Source: Erwinia pyri (GTDB lineage: Bacteria; Pseudomonadota; Gammaproteobacteria; Enterobacterales; Enterobacteriaceae). From it: a stretch of DNA of 64,000 nucleotides. The notes below the pieces were generated by a model that saw only the letters and a program-made list of their open reading frames with translations, did not search any database and had not been told where the DNA came from. This document shows, piece after piece, positions 52,687 through 61,746 of the stretch; position 1 is the first letter of the stretch, and each line of letters starts with the position of its first letter. The DNA lies in contig NZ_CP132353.1 in NCBI RefSeq assembly GCF_030758455.1, positions 1,860,001-1,924,000 of the forward strand. The letters are read 5' to 3'. The position numbers and the translations under genes are program-made.

Positions 52687-53852
52687 TCATCGTCCGGTCG
52701 GTTTTGTGAATCTTTGTATTGGTTAACTTCCATGTCATAGGCCTGCAGGAAGGCATCGCCAAACAGGGTATGGAAATCGTCTTCTATTTCGCCCGAGGTA
52801 TTCTGATAATGCCGTAAAAATGCGTCCCACATCGCCGCTTTTTTGCTGCCGGGCAGGCCAAATTTGGGCACCACGCCATCGCGTCGGGCGTTATCCTCCA
52901 GGCGTTGCGGGTTAAACGACTGCAGCATGGCGGCGATAATCGCCCGGATGCCGGCAATCATCCCCAGCTGATGCGCCTGCAGATCAACCAGCGCGTCGCG
53001 CACCGCCTGCTCTGGCGGCATAAAACCAGGCATCTGGCTCTGGTAGATCTGCATCAATACTGTTTTTCCCGAGGGCAGGATCTTGAACGGGTTGTTCGCT
53101 TCGTTCAGAATCATCGTCATCTCTGCCTTTACACCTCGCTTCAGAATCGAGCGGGAGGAGAGCAGTGCAACGGTTCCCTGAGAAAAGAGGCTGAGCATTC
53201 TGCCGGTGACCCGAAGCTGATCTTCCGTTAACGGCGGTTTTCCCGGACCCTGTTCAAGCCCCATCCCTTCCATCAGCGCTGCCAGTAAACGGTCTGAATT
53301 ACACTCTGTGTCCGCTCTTTCCGGATAGGGCGTATCGTGACTCAGCGGCTCAATCCCCAGGCGGGCATCGTTCTGCCGTGCCGTACGGGCTGCTAACTGT
53401 TCAGGGGTCTGTATCTCTGCTGCCGGGTGAAAATGCAGAGTGGCATTTTCATGCTCCATTCCCAGCGGATCGGCAGAGAGCGAGGCATCCTCACTGAAGA
53501 GAGCCAGCGGATCGACATCGCTGAACGTCGGGTCGTTTACGCGGGTGGGATCGCTGACCTGAATTTTGTAGTCGCCAATGCCGATCAGATCGCCATGCTG
53601 CAACACGATCTGGCTGCCACGCGGCAACGGCATCTGATTATGCACTACCGCAATCACGCTACCGTGACTGGTGAGCCGGCACTCTCCGCCGCTGGCCACA
53701 TGGACCACTGCCTGTAACCGGGAAATCGCCCGCTCTTCATCAGGCAGGATCAGATCGTTATCCACGCTGCGGCCAATGGTGCCGCCAGGCGCCACAAAGT
53801 CACAGGCGGTGACGGGTGCCTCGGTTCTGCTCTCAACAATGGTAAATCGCAT
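52683..53852 (-). CDS. Type VI secretion FHA-domain protein (Fha1/TagH-like)
   Basis: A 389-residue protein with an N-terminal FHA domain at residues about 22-95 (GGTIGRSVDNDLILPD, ISRLQAVVHV) that binds phosphothreonine. Its C-terminal type VI FHA domain at about 200-375 contains RSILKRGVKAEMTMI, NPFKILPSG and DDFHTLFGDAFLQAY. It is the expected PpkA/PppA target. Confidence 0.88.
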   Translation of the reverse strand: MRFTIVESRTEAPVTACDFVAPGGTIGRSVDNDLILPDEERAISRLQAVVHVASGGECRLTSHGSVIAVVHNQMPLPRGSQIVLQHGDLIGIGDYKIQVSDPTRVNDPTFSDVDPLALFSEDASLSADPLGMEHENATLHFHPAAEIQTPEQLAARTARQNDARLGIEPLSHDTPYPERADTECNSDRLLAALMEGMGLEQGPGKPPLTEDQLRVTGRMLSLFSQGTVALLSSRSILKRGVKAEMTMILNEANNPFKILPSGKTVLMQIYQSQMPGFMPPEQAVRDALVDLQAHQLGMIAGIRAIIAAMLQSFNPQRLEDNARRDGVVPKFGLPGSKKAAMWDAFLRHYQNTSGEIEDDFHTLFGDAFLQAYDMEVNQYKDSQNRPDDE

Positions 53853-53890
53853 GCGCTTTTCCTGAAGCCAGGGCCAGAGGCCAAATAACT

Positions 53891-54583
53891 CTATTCAAAC
53901 ATGGGTGGATAGAGTCCATGTCGACCCGGTTGCGCGACGGCAGCCGGATCGAATAATTGTGAAAATAGCTGAGCGGTGAGGTTGCCGCTGTGTTTGTGAC
54001 TGGCCAGAGGGTAGCCATCACTCTGATTTGTCCACCAGTAGCTGGTGTACTGGCTGGGATTGAACCGCGTCGCCACCTCATGCCAGGCGAGCGTGCAGGG
54101 CAGATCCTGATAACCGATAACATCCATAATGTCCGAGCGGCCAGTATCCGGAACCGAGAGCGGTGGTAACGCAAGCAGCGAGGCGGCGAGCTGTTCCGGG
54201 GTAAAGATGCGGCTGACAGCCTGATGAAGCGTCTCACCTAATTGCTGAAACCACTCTCCCGAGACCGCCAGCTGTGCCGGATGCCACTGGCGGACGGCAA
54301 CGCTGTGCAGCGCCAGCAGTGGCCAGGCGCGGCCGACCCTGTCACGCGAAGGAAGCAGGCAGCCAATCTGCACCCGCTGCACGCCCAGCGTGGCGGGCAG
54401 AACAAAATTCCAGACGGGCGCCCGGCTGAACAGCGCACCGTCTCGCTGGTGATGCCAGTGGGTCAGCCCCAGTTGAAACCAGTTTGACCAGCTGGCCACA
54501 ATATTTTCCGGCAGGCGGCGCTGAAGAAAATCGCCGGTACCGGGCAGCTTTCCATACCATCCGAGCACTGTTTTTTGTGGCAT
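53891..54583 (-). CDS. tagF: TagF-like type VI secretion regulator
   Basis: A 230-residue TagF/ImpM-family protein with the diagnostic GWYGKLPGTGDFLQRRLP near the N-terminus. In T6SS systems TagF represses assembly post-translationally, usually by sequestering Fha. The ATG at 54583 fits the family start; a longer in-frame start at 54673 would run back over the end of tssM. Adjacent to the FHA gene. Confidence 0.88.
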   Translation of the reverse strand: MPQKTVLGWYGKLPGTGDFLQRRLPENIVASWSNWFQLGLTHWHHQRDGALFSRAPVWNFVLPATLGVQRVQIGCLLPSRDRVGRAWPLLALHSVAVRQWHPAQLAVSGEWFQQLGETLHQAVSRIFTPEQLAASLLALPPLSVPDTGRSDIMDVIGYQDLPCTLAWHEVATRFNPSQYTSYWWTNQSDGYPLASHKHSGNLTAQLFSQLFDPAAVAQPGRHGLYPPMFE

Positions 54584-54599
54584 TGTAATGACCTTTTGC

Positions 54600-56723
54600 T
54601 CAGTGAACGTTTGATGCAAACCGCACCGGCGCAGCAATGATTGCCGGGGTGTTATCAGGCTGCCGCCCGGCATTTTCCAGATTAACCGCTAATTTTCTCA
54701 TCATCAGAACATTGTCCCGCACAAAGGGAGAGCTCTGAATTTGTCGGTCCAGCAGCTGGCTCAGATGCCAGTCCAGCTGCTGCAGCTGACGGGTAGTCAC
54801 ATTTGCTGGCAGCGTGCGCTGCAGATTTTGCATCACCCAGCCGCGCAAAAACTCACCGTCATAGCTGCGTGGCTGATAGAGCATCTGGTAAGCGCGTAAC
54901 GCGTTGCGGCTGAACTCGCTATCTTCCCCTTTGTCATTTCTCAAAGTCAGCGTGATATTTTGCGCAACGCGCGGCAGTAACAGTGATTTTAGTGCGTTCT
55001 GATAGAATCCCCAGGCGGCATCGCTGATCTGATCGCCGCGATAAAGCCCGCCCCGCATACTCAGCGGTGGCGCTTCCAGAGAGAACTGGCTGCTCTGCGG
55101 CAGCGCCACCAGGCTGTTTAAGAAGGGTAGCAGATCCAGGATATCCCCGGTGTTATTGCCCGTCAGCAGTTTTGCCTGCTGGTTAACGGCGGCTACCCGG
55201 CTCTCTACCTGATGCAGATACTGCTGGTTTTTATAATAGCTGGTGGACCAGAGAAGGGTGGCGATCACCAGAGCCAGCCCCAGCGAGGCGTAGCCCGCCC
55301 AGTGAAGCAGCCGGTTCCGGTGCTCCCAGGAGCGGTCACTGCCGGCAAGGCCGCTTTCCGCAAATATCATCTCGCTCATCAGCGAGCGGATAAAATAGCT
55401 CTGCCCCTTGTTAGCCGGGATCGGCGCGTGGCGATTAACCGAGTCCCAGCTGGCGATTGAGGGGCCTGAAGCCAGCGGCAGCTGCAGTTTGCGCGTCAGT
55501 TCGCCCATGATACGGTCAAACGGCAGGCCTTCCTGCGTGCCGCTGGTAAAGAAGACGCCGCGTACCGTCCAGGGCATTTCGCCCCCTTCAGGCGTGAAGA
55601 CAATATCCAGATATTCCGCCAGTAAGGGACGCAGAGAAGCAAACTCCTGCGGGAAGAGGAAACAGTCGGCCCGCCGCGTCAGATCGCTCTCTTTAGCCAT
55701 ATTGCTGGCCAGGTCTTGCTGCAACCTGAGCGTCAGCTCGCGAAACTGGCTGTCAAAAAGCGCGTTAATCGCCGATTCGCTCTGCCGGTTACTCTCCCAG
55801 GGGAAGCTGAACCCCCAGATTCGATCGCGCTGCGCTTTATCCAGCGAACCGAAGTAACTCATAAAGCCTTTCAGCAGGTCTGTTTTCGTCACCATGACAT
55901 AGACCGGGAAATGGATCCCGGTTTGCTGATGCAGCTCAGACATGCGCTGGCGCAAAGAAGTGGCCTGATTAAAACGGGCCTCAGCAGAGTCGCTCAGCAG
56001 ATCGGCCACGCTGACGGTCATAATAACGCCGTTGACGGGCTGACGGGTGCGGTAACGTTTGAGCAGAGTGATAAAGGTTTGCCACTCGCTGGCATCGCGC
56101 GCGCGCTGGCTTTCCTGCAATGTATAACGCCCCGCGGTATCCAGCAGCACCGCTTCATTGGTAAACCACCAGTCGCAATGCCGGGTGCCGCCCACGCCGC
56201 GCAGGGCCGTTTTGCCATGCGTGTCGCTGAGAGGGAATTCAAGCCCTGAATTCACCAGCGCCGTGGTCTTGCCCGCGCCCGGCGCGCCCACAATCATGTA
56301 CCACGGTAGCTGGTAGAGATACTGGGCGTTGAAGCGCTGGAACCACCCCTGCTTCTGCCTTTTATGCTGCGAACGTTTGGTAAACTGCGTCTTCTTCAGC
56401 ATCAGGGCCGCCTCGCTGAAACGGGTGTTCAGCAGCTCTTCCGTCATCGCCTGATCGGCCGCGTCGAGGTTAGCGGTTTGCAGATTAGTCAGCAGTTTAT
56501 TATTGAACCAGGCGCGATAAAGCTGCGGGATCAGCTGGAAAATGATCCACAGAAAAAAGCAGAAGCCGATCGCTACCTGACGATTAATGGCGGGTTCAAG
56601 CCAGTGGTTTCCCTTCAGGACCAGCTGTGGTCCCACAATCCAGATCAGCGCGGAAAGCGCGGTAATACCCAAAAAGCCCCACAACAGGCGGCTGGAAATA
56701 ACGGAGAACAGGCGTGATGGCAT
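54600..56723 (-). CDS. tssM: TssM/IcmF, C-terminally short
   Basis: A 707-residue protein: two N-terminal membrane helices (about 14-32 and 50-68), a cytoplasmic NTPase domain with Walker A GAPGAGKT (146-153), a third helix (about 473-495) and only about 210 periplasmic residues. Complete TssM proteins are about 1100-1200 residues long, so most of the periplasmic region that contacts TssJ is missing. The gene ends cleanly and TagF begins 17 bp on, so the missing part is not found here. TGATG couples it to tssL. Either a truncation or a lineage-specific short form. Confidence 0.85.
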   Translation of the reverse strand: MPSRLFSVISSRLLWGFLGITALSALIWIVGPQLVLKGNHWLEPAINRQVAIGFCFFLWIIFQLIPQLYRAWFNNKLLTNLQTANLDAADQAMTEELLNTRFSEAALMLKKTQFTKRSQHKRQKQGWFQRFNAQYLYQLPWYMIVGAPGAGKTTALVNSGLEFPLSDTHGKTALRGVGGTRHCDWWFTNEAVLLDTAGRYTLQESQRARDASEWQTFITLLKRYRTRQPVNGVIMTVSVADLLSDSAEARFNQATSLRQRMSELHQQTGIHFPVYVMVTKTDLLKGFMSYFGSLDKAQRDRIWGFSFPWESNRQSESAINALFDSQFRELTLRLQQDLASNMAKESDLTRRADCFLFPQEFASLRPLLAEYLDIVFTPEGGEMPWTVRGVFFTSGTQEGLPFDRIMGELTRKLQLPLASGPSIASWDSVNRHAPIPANKGQSYFIRSLMSEMIFAESGLAGSDRSWEHRNRLLHWAGYASLGLALVIATLLWSTSYYKNQQYLHQVESRVAAVNQQAKLLTGNNTGDILDLLPFLNSLVALPQSSQFSLEAPPLSMRGGLYRGDQISDAAWGFYQNALKSLLLPRVAQNITLTLRNDKGEDSEFSRNALRAYQMLYQPRSYDGEFLRGWVMQNLQRTLPANVTTRQLQQLDWHLSQLLDRQIQSSPFVRDNVLMMRKLAVNLENAGRQPDNTPAIIAAPVRFASNVH

Positions 56724-57952
56724 CAGGGAGTCCCCGCTGGAGATGTACTGCCAGCCCGGATGGCAGGCGAAGGGAACAGCAGGATCTCTACCCGGCGATT
56801 CTGCGCCCGGTTTTCCTCGCTGTCGTTTGGCAGCAGCGCATTGCTGTCGCCGCGGCCTTCACCGCGGATCGTATGTCCTGGCTGGATCATTAACTGCTGC
56901 AGGATCCGCATCAGCGTGTGCGCCTGCGCCAGCGAATATTCATAATTAGAGGAGAAACGGCCGGAATGCACCGGCTGGTTATCGGTATAGGCACTGACCT
57001 GAATGGTGCCTTTAATGGTATCCATTGCGGCGGCAACCCGCGTCATGATCGCCCGCCCCGCGGGCGAGAGATCGGTTCCGGCAGGGTTGAAGAGCTTGTC
57101 AGAGGCAATAATAATTTTGCTGCCGTTAGTGCCGTCTGCCACATCAAGCGTTCTCGCCGCGATCAAATCGTCCAGGCGCTGATGCAGATCCAGCATCGCC
57201 TGGGTGGCGGTGGTGCGCCTGACCGGTTCCGTTTTGGGGAGCGGCATTTGCCAGATTGACCGCAGCACCGGCTCCGCCGCGTTGCCTAACCGCCAGTTAA
57301 GACCGGACCAGATCAGGGAGGCAATAAACGCGGTAAGGGTGATGCAGACCCAGAGCGGGACCGGCGGGCGCCAGAACGCATTCTGGCTGGCGGCAACGAC
57401 GGGCGCAGGTTCAGCTCTGGCCGGTTGCTGTCCACGGGTATCCTGGATCAGCTGAGCCAGACGGCTGCGCAGGGCATCACGCTGGATCCGGCCCTGCTCA
57501 ATGCCGCGATAGCGGCCTTCATAACCGAGCAGCAGGCAATAATGAATCACCTCAAGCAGCGGCAGATGCTGAACGGGGTTTTGCGACACGCGTGAAAGCA
57601 GCTGGAACACTTTTTCGCCGCCCCAGCTTTCATTATGAAAGGTAACCAGCAGACCGTTGCCCGACCAGACGCCCCGGGTTCCCCACGGCGTTTGGGCGGC
57701 GGCCTCATCCAGCACGCTGCACAGGCAGTAACGGGTACCGATAATCATATCGAACGGTAAACCCGCCTGCTTGCAGCGTGTCTCAAAAAGGCGGATCTCA
57801 TCCACCAGCTGCTGGCGCAACCCGGCCGGATCGTCATGGGTCGCTGCCAGACGGATCTGCACAATGGCGTTCAGCAAAGGCGCCGCTGCGGCCAGTAACG
57901 GGTTTTCCTGGCTGACGGGATAAGAAGCGTCAGCAGCACTCTCCGGGGTCAT
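56723..57952 (-). CDS. tssL: TssL (DotU/IcmH) with C-terminal OmpA peptidoglycan-binding domain
   Basis: A 409-residue protein. Residues about 15-200 are the DotU/IcmH domain (GTRYCLCSVLDEAAAQTPWG, YCLLLGYEGRY). A membrane helix is at about 215-235. Residues about 290-400 form an OmpA-like domain (SDKLFNPAGTDLSPAGRA, AYTDNQP, NRAQNRRVEILL). The fused OmpA domain anchors the membrane complex to peptidoglycan. It is 5 bp after the lipoprotein gene and overlaps tssM by 1 base codons-wise (TGATG). Confidence 0.93.
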   Translation of the reverse strand: MTPESAADASYPVSQENPLLAAAAPLLNAIVQIRLAATHDDPAGLRQQLVDEIRLFETRCKQAGLPFDMIIGTRYCLCSVLDEAAAQTPWGTRGVWSGNGLLVTFHNESWGGEKVFQLLSRVSQNPVQHLPLLEVIHYCLLLGYEGRYRGIEQGRIQRDALRSRLAQLIQDTRGQQPARAEPAPVVAASQNAFWRPPVPLWVCITLTAFIASLIWSGLNWRLGNAAEPVLRSIWQMPLPKTEPVRRTTATQAMLDLHQRLDDLIAARTLDVADGTNGSKIIIASDKLFNPAGTDLSPAGRAIMTRVAAAMDTIKGTIQVSAYTDNQPVHSGRFSSNYEYSLAQAHTLMRILQQLMIQPGHTIRGEGRGDSNALLPNDSEENRAQNRRVEILLFPSPAIRAGSTSPAGTP

Positions 57953-57957
57953 CAGGC

Positions 57958-58470
57958 TTACTCTAAAATCCAGGTAGCCGTGTCGTTGTTGCGGCAGGCT
58001 TTGCTCTTGCCGCCAACGTCAACGCACACCTTTTTGGCATTTTTGCGCGGGCGGGGACGATCGCTTTTCAGCGTGGCATCATAAAGATCGGTTTTCACGC
58101 CAGCTTTGAAGGGGACATAGCCGATTAGCTGATCCTGATCCGGGTCAGCTATCGCCAGCCAGTGGTTCTCCACTTCACCCAGTACGGTGAAGGGCTTGCC
58201 GTTTTCCAGGTAGCGAACAATTTTGCCGCTAAAGTCGGGGCTGGTCATGACCGAGGCGTTATAGAGCGCACGGTAGGTTTCATTGACCGGAGAGAAAGAT
58301 TGAGGAGCCTGGACCGCATGGCGGTGGGTAAATTTGACGCCATCCACTTCACTGGTCACCAGCGTGTCGTCCGTCATCGGCGGAGGAGGAGCTTTGCATC
58401 CGGACAGAGAGAGCACTGCCAACAGGGTAAACGCGATGCTTATTTTCACATTGTTCCTCATGAATTTCAT
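57958..58470 (-). CDS. SH3-like lipoprotein at the start of the T6SS-like operon
   Basis: A 170-residue lipoprotein with a lipobox (SLSGCK, Cys at residue 25). Residues about 60-130 look like a bacterial SH3 domain (RYLENGKPFTVLGEVENHWLAIA, IGYVPFKAG). It is not TssJ: it lacks the expected beta-sandwich sequence pattern. SH3-like lipoproteins bind peptidoglycan. As first gene of the operon it may stand in for TssJ in anchoring TssM; this is inference. Confidence 0.7.
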   Translation of the reverse strand: MKFMRNNVKISIAFTLLAVLSLSGCKAPPPPMTDDTLVTSEVDGVKFTHRHAVQAPQSFSPVNETYRALYNASVMTSPDFSGKIVRYLENGKPFTVLGEVENHWLAIADPDQDQLIGYVPFKAGVKTDLYDATLKSDRPRPRKNAKKVCVDVGGKSKACRNNDTATWILE

Positions 58471-58921
58471 CAGTGAGACTTATCGTCCACAGGCAAAACC
58501 CCAACATTTTTTGTGCGCTTTCTGCACTATCAGGCCGCAGAGAGCATGAAAAATTATTCAGGTTTACAGAAAGATATCTACGGCAACAGTTTACATTAGG
58601 CTTTTGAGAATGGGAACCATTGCAGCGCGTCACTTTACATGTTATCTGGCCGGAGAGAGGTGACAATCTTTGCCTGAAAGGTGACAACAAGTCAATTTGA
58701 TTAGTAGGAATAATCTGTATTAATGCCCCCCGTGGCAGGGTTTTGAGCAGTACCAACGTTTACGTTTTCCCGTAACGTTAAAAATATTAACTTTCCTTAA
58801 CTTTTTTTCCCGCTATTTCGTTGCCCGCCGTGCGCTTTTTTCAGCGAAAAGCCAGGGCGAAAAACGCTTAAGGCACAGAAATTGCTTCTCCCTGAAAAGC
58901 GCAATTTTATGGAGATGCAAA
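58471..58921. other. Divergent region between the T6SS-like operon and nasR
   Basis: 451 bp with no credible gene. It must hold the leftward T6SS-like promoter and the rightward nasR promoter. I saw no strong match for a sigma-54 promoter or an obvious operator here. Confidence 0.5.
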
Positions 58922-60202
58922 ATGAGTGAAACCCTTCCGGTGGCTCTCTCCTGGCTGCTGGCTTCGCAACAGTGTGAACGGGCCGGGCTGCAGAATTTGC
59001 TGCAGACCGGTCGTCTGACCGACGTGATAAGCCAGCTTATTCATGAACTGCAGCGTGAGCGCGGCGCCAGCAATATCTGGATATGTTCTCAGGGGCAGCT
59101 GTTTGGGGAAGAGTTGCCGCTCAGAGAGCAGCAGGTAAGCCAGGCGATAAGCAGCCTGATGCACCATCTGCCGCCGCTGCCTGCTACAGAGCACGCATGG
59201 CCGGGCAACCGCCGCCTGTTCAGCCGAATAGCTGCTGCGCTGCATGCCATCAGCGAGCTGACGGCGCTGCGTGAGGGCGTCAGGCTTTTTGGGTTCACCC
59301 ATTCCGGGGCCATGGACCGGTTTAGCTTCATCATCCGTCAACTGCTCAACCTGGTTTATGAAACGATCGACACGGCCACCGATCGCGATGTTTCCCGGGC
59401 GCAGATCGCCATGTTCACTTTTATGCAGGGCAAAGAGCTGGCGGGTCAGGAGAGGGCGATCGGCTCGGCAGGCTATGCCGCAGGTCTCTTCAGTCCTGAG
59501 CAGAGCGAGAAAATGGTCAGCCTGATAGCGGCTCAGGAGCGCTGCTTTGCCAGCTTCACCCAGTTTGCTGATGCCCAAAGCCTGCAGAGATGGCGGCAGG
59601 TGAGCAGTAATGAAAATGATGTGGAGCGGTTAAGGCGCATTGCCTGCACCCGCAGCCAGCCAGAGGCGCAGGGTAACGAGATGGCGCTGCGCTGGTTTCA
59701 GCTGATGAGCCGACGTATCGACGGGCTGAAGAGCATTGAAGATGGCCTGGCTCAGCATCTGATGCTGCGCTGCCGCGAGAGTCTGCGGGGGGCAGCAGAG
59801 GCGGGCAGTGGAGAAGCCGCTTTACAGCAGGCGGTGGATCAGCTGAAAAATGAACCGGCCTATACGGTCTTTGTTGCCGGTAATGAGGGAATGGAGCATG
59901 ACGGCCCGCTGGAAGCGGACGGGCTGTTGCCTGAACTCGGGCGCTCGGTGCTTGGGCTGGTACAGGAGCAGTCGCAGCGGCTGCAGGCGCAGGATGATGA
60001 GCTGGCAGCGATGCGCACTACCCTTAACGAGCGCAAGGTGATCGATCGCGCCAAGGCGATGCTGATGCGCCACCACCCCTATACCGAAGAGCAGGCCTGG
60101 CAGACGCTCAGAAAAATGGCGATGGATCAGAACCGACGCATGGTCGATATCGCCAACGCGCTACTCTCGGTTGCCGCTGTTTTTCCCACTACCACCAAAT
60201 GA
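58922..60202 (+). CDS. nasR: Nitrate/nitrite-responsive transcription antiterminator NasR
   Basis: A 426-residue protein with an N-terminal NIT sensor domain (QRERGASNIWI, with a long helical bundle) and a C-terminal ANTAR RNA-binding domain (NERKVIDRAKAMLMRHH, EEQAWQTLRKMAMDQNRRMVDIA). In Klebsiella NasR binds nitrate or nitrite and then the nasF leader RNA to stop a terminator forming. It is immediately upstream of the nas operon, as in Klebsiella, and the leader elements below fit. Confidence 0.93.
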   Translation: MSETLPVALSWLLASQQCERAGLQNLLQTGRLTDVISQLIHELQRERGASNIWICSQGQLFGEELPLREQQVSQAISSLMHHLPPLPATEHAWPGNRRLFSRIAAALHAISELTALREGVRLFGFTHSGAMDRFSFIIRQLLNLVYETIDTATDRDVSRAQIAMFTFMQGKELAGQERAIGSAGYAAGLFSPEQSEKMVSLIAAQERCFASFTQFADAQSLQRWRQVSSNENDVERLRRIACTRSQPEAQGNEMALRWFQLMSRRIDGLKSIEDGLAQHLMLRCRESLRGAAEAGSGEAALQQAVDQLKNEPAYTVFVAGNEGMEHDGPLEADGLLPELGRSVLGLVQEQSQRLQAQDDELAAMRTTLNERKVIDRAKAMLMRHHPYTEEQAWQTLRKMAMDQNRRMVDIANALLSVAAVFPTTTK

Positions 60203-60207
60203 GTAGT

Positions 60208-60224
60208 TGCACAAAGGGTGTGCG
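60208..60224. promoter_or_regulatory. NtrC-like binding site
   Basis: GCAC-N7-GTGC (60209-60223), an NtrC-type inverted repeat about 110 bp upstream of the sigma-54 promoter, typical of an enhancer. Confidence 0.6.
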
Positions 60225-60332
60225 AATTCTGCCTCATGCTGGGGCAGATCTGGCGTAGCGCTTATCTGCGCTCAGACCTGCCACTCCCCGTAGCACAAGG
60301 CTTCAGGCGTTCAACAGAGTCCGGAGAAAATC

Positions 60333-60348
60333 TGGCACAGCCTTTGCA
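60333..60348 (+). promoter_or_regulatory. Sigma-54 promoter of the nas operon
   Basis: TGGCAC-N5-TTGCA matches the -24/-12 consensus, with GG (60334-60335) and GC (60346-60347) separated by exactly 10 bases. Transcription should begin near 60359, giving a leader of about 125 bases. Nitrogen-limitation control through NtrC is implied. Confidence 0.9.
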
Positions 60349-60373
60349 GTAACTTTTACACAATGATGCATTT

Positions 60374-60412
60374 GTTTCGCCAATGGCGGTGGAGCGAGTG
60401 CTTTGGATAAAG
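60374..60412 (+). promoter_or_regulatory. ANTAR-target leader RNA (NasR binding hairpins)
   Basis: The first hairpin is an 8-bp stem (60374-60381 with 60388-60395) with the hexaloop AAUGGC, which has A at position 1 and G at position 4 as ANTAR proteins require. A second, smaller hairpin (about 60401-60412, CTTT/AAAG) would use bases 60409-60412 of the terminator's left arm, so the two structures exclude each other. This is the antitermination mechanism known for nasF. Confidence 0.75.
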
Positions 60413-60458
60413 GCGTCCTGCCGCATGCTTTCAGCATGCTGGTCGGACGCCTTTTTTT
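60409..60458 (+). terminator. nas leader attenuation terminator
   Basis: AAAGGCGTCC (60409-60418) pairs with GGACGCCTTT (60445-60454), with an inner GCATGCT/AGCATGC stem, followed by a T-run to 60458. It lies 25 bp before the nasF start and would stop transcription unless NasR acts. Confidence 0.92.
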
Positions 60459-60483
60459 ATGCGTTTTTTTCAGGAAGCCCAAG

Positions 60484-61746
60484 ATGAGTAAAACGAAATT
60501 TCCGCTCTCCAGACGACGATTTCTTGCCGGAAGCGCGCTGCTTGGCGGCGGTTACCTGATCCCTGGCCTGATGAACAGCGTCTGGGCGGCCGGCTCTGAT
60601 GCGCCGGAGAAAACTACGGTCAGAGTCGGCTTTATTCCGCTGACCGACTGTGCGCCGGTAGTGATGGCTTCTCTTAAGGGCTTCGATAAAAAATATGGCA
60701 TCACGCTGCAACCCAGCAAAGAGGCGAGCTGGGCGGCGGTGCGTGACAAGCTCACTTCGGGAGAGCTTGATGCGGCACATGTTCTCTACGGCATGATTTA
60801 TGGCCTGCAACTGGGCGTCGCCGGGCCGCAGCATGAGATGGCGAACCTGATGACCCTGAATCAGAATGGCCAGGCGATCTCTTTGTCGAATCAGCTGAAA
60901 GAGGCCGGGATCACGGAGATAACCGGCTTGCAGAAAGCGATAAAAGGCAAACCTGCCGGCACCTATACCTTTGCGCACACCTTTCCCACCAGCACCCATG
61001 CGATGTGGCTCTACTACTGGCTTGCAAACGGCGGTATCGATCCGTTCCGGGACGTGAGAACCGTGGTGGTGCCGCCGCCGCAAATGGTAATGAACATGAA
61101 AATTGGCAACATGAGCGGCTTCTGCGTGGGCGAGCCCTGGAACGAGCGCGCCATCAGCGACGACATCGGTTTTACCGCCGAAACCTCACAAAACATCTGG
61201 CCCGATCATCCTGAAAAGATCCTGGGTACCCGCGCGCAGTGGGTAAAAGAGAACCCTAATAGTGCCCGGGCGCTGACCGCCGCCGTGCTGGAAGCTTCAC
61301 GCTGGATTGATGCTTCCGACGCCAACCGCAAAGAGACCGCGCAGGCCATTGCCGGACGGGCTTACATCAATACCAAACCTGAAACGATTGAGGGCCGGAT
61401 GCTGGGGCAATACAGAAACGGGCTGGGGAAAACCTGGCAGGACCCCCATGGCATGCGCTTTTTCAACGACGGTGCGGTGAGCTTTCCGTGGCTCTCTGAC
61501 GGCATGTGGTTCCTGACCCAGCAGAAGCGTTGGGGGCTGCTGAAGCAGCATCCCGATTATCTGGCGGTGGCTAAACAGATTAACCAAATCGATATCTACA
61601 GGCAGGCAGCCAGCGCGGTCGGCAATATTTCCCTTCCTGCCAGCGCGATGCGCAGCAGCACGCTGGCAGACGGCAAGGTCTGGGATGGCAGCCAGCCCGC
61701 TGAGTACGCCGACAGCTTTGCTATTCACTCCGGAGGTCAGAAATGA
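60484..61746 (+). CDS. nasF: Nitrate ABC transporter periplasmic binding protein NasF/NrtA
   Basis: A 420-residue protein with a Tat signal (SRRRFLAGSALLGGGYLIPG) and the CmpA/NrtA substrate-binding fold (VRVGFIPLTDCAPVVMASLKG, PHEMANLM-like and GEPWNERA segments). It binds nitrate or nitrite in the periplasm. The ATG at 60484 is right; an in-frame TTG at 60403 would read through the terminator hairpin. ATGA overlap with nasE. Confidence 0.92.
   Translation: MSKTKFPLSRRRFLAGSALLGGGYLIPGLMNSVWAAGSDAPEKTTVRVGFIPLTDCAPVVMASLKGFDKKYGITLQPSKEASWAAVRDKLTSGELDAAHVLYGMIYGLQLGVAGPQHEMANLMTLNQNGQAISLSNQLKEAGITEITGLQKAIKGKPAGTYTFAHTFPTSTHAMWLYYWLANGGIDPFRDVRTVVVPPPQMVMNMKIGNMSGFCVGEPWNERAISDDIGFTAETSQNIWPDHPEKILGTRAQWVKENPNSARALTAAVLEASRWIDASDANRKETAQAIAGRAYINTKPETIEGRMLGQYRNGLGKTWQDPHGMRFFNDGAVSFPWLSDGMWFLTQQKRWGLLKQHPDYLAVAKQINQIDIYRQAASAVGNISLPASAMRSSTLADGKVWDGSQPAEYADSFAIHSGGQK

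Noticed and set aside
57958..58470. Calling the lipoprotein TssJ
   Set aside because: The sequence suggests an SH3-like domain, not the TssJ beta-sandwich.
58730..58750. Sigma-54-like sequence (TGGCAG...TTGAG) upstream of nasR
   Set aside because: The -12 element lacks the GC needed and the -24 element has a mismatch; too weak to claim.
60403..60483. Longer nasF starting at a TTG within the leader
   Set aside because: It would be translated from within the terminator hairpin; the Tat signal starts at the ATG at 60484.
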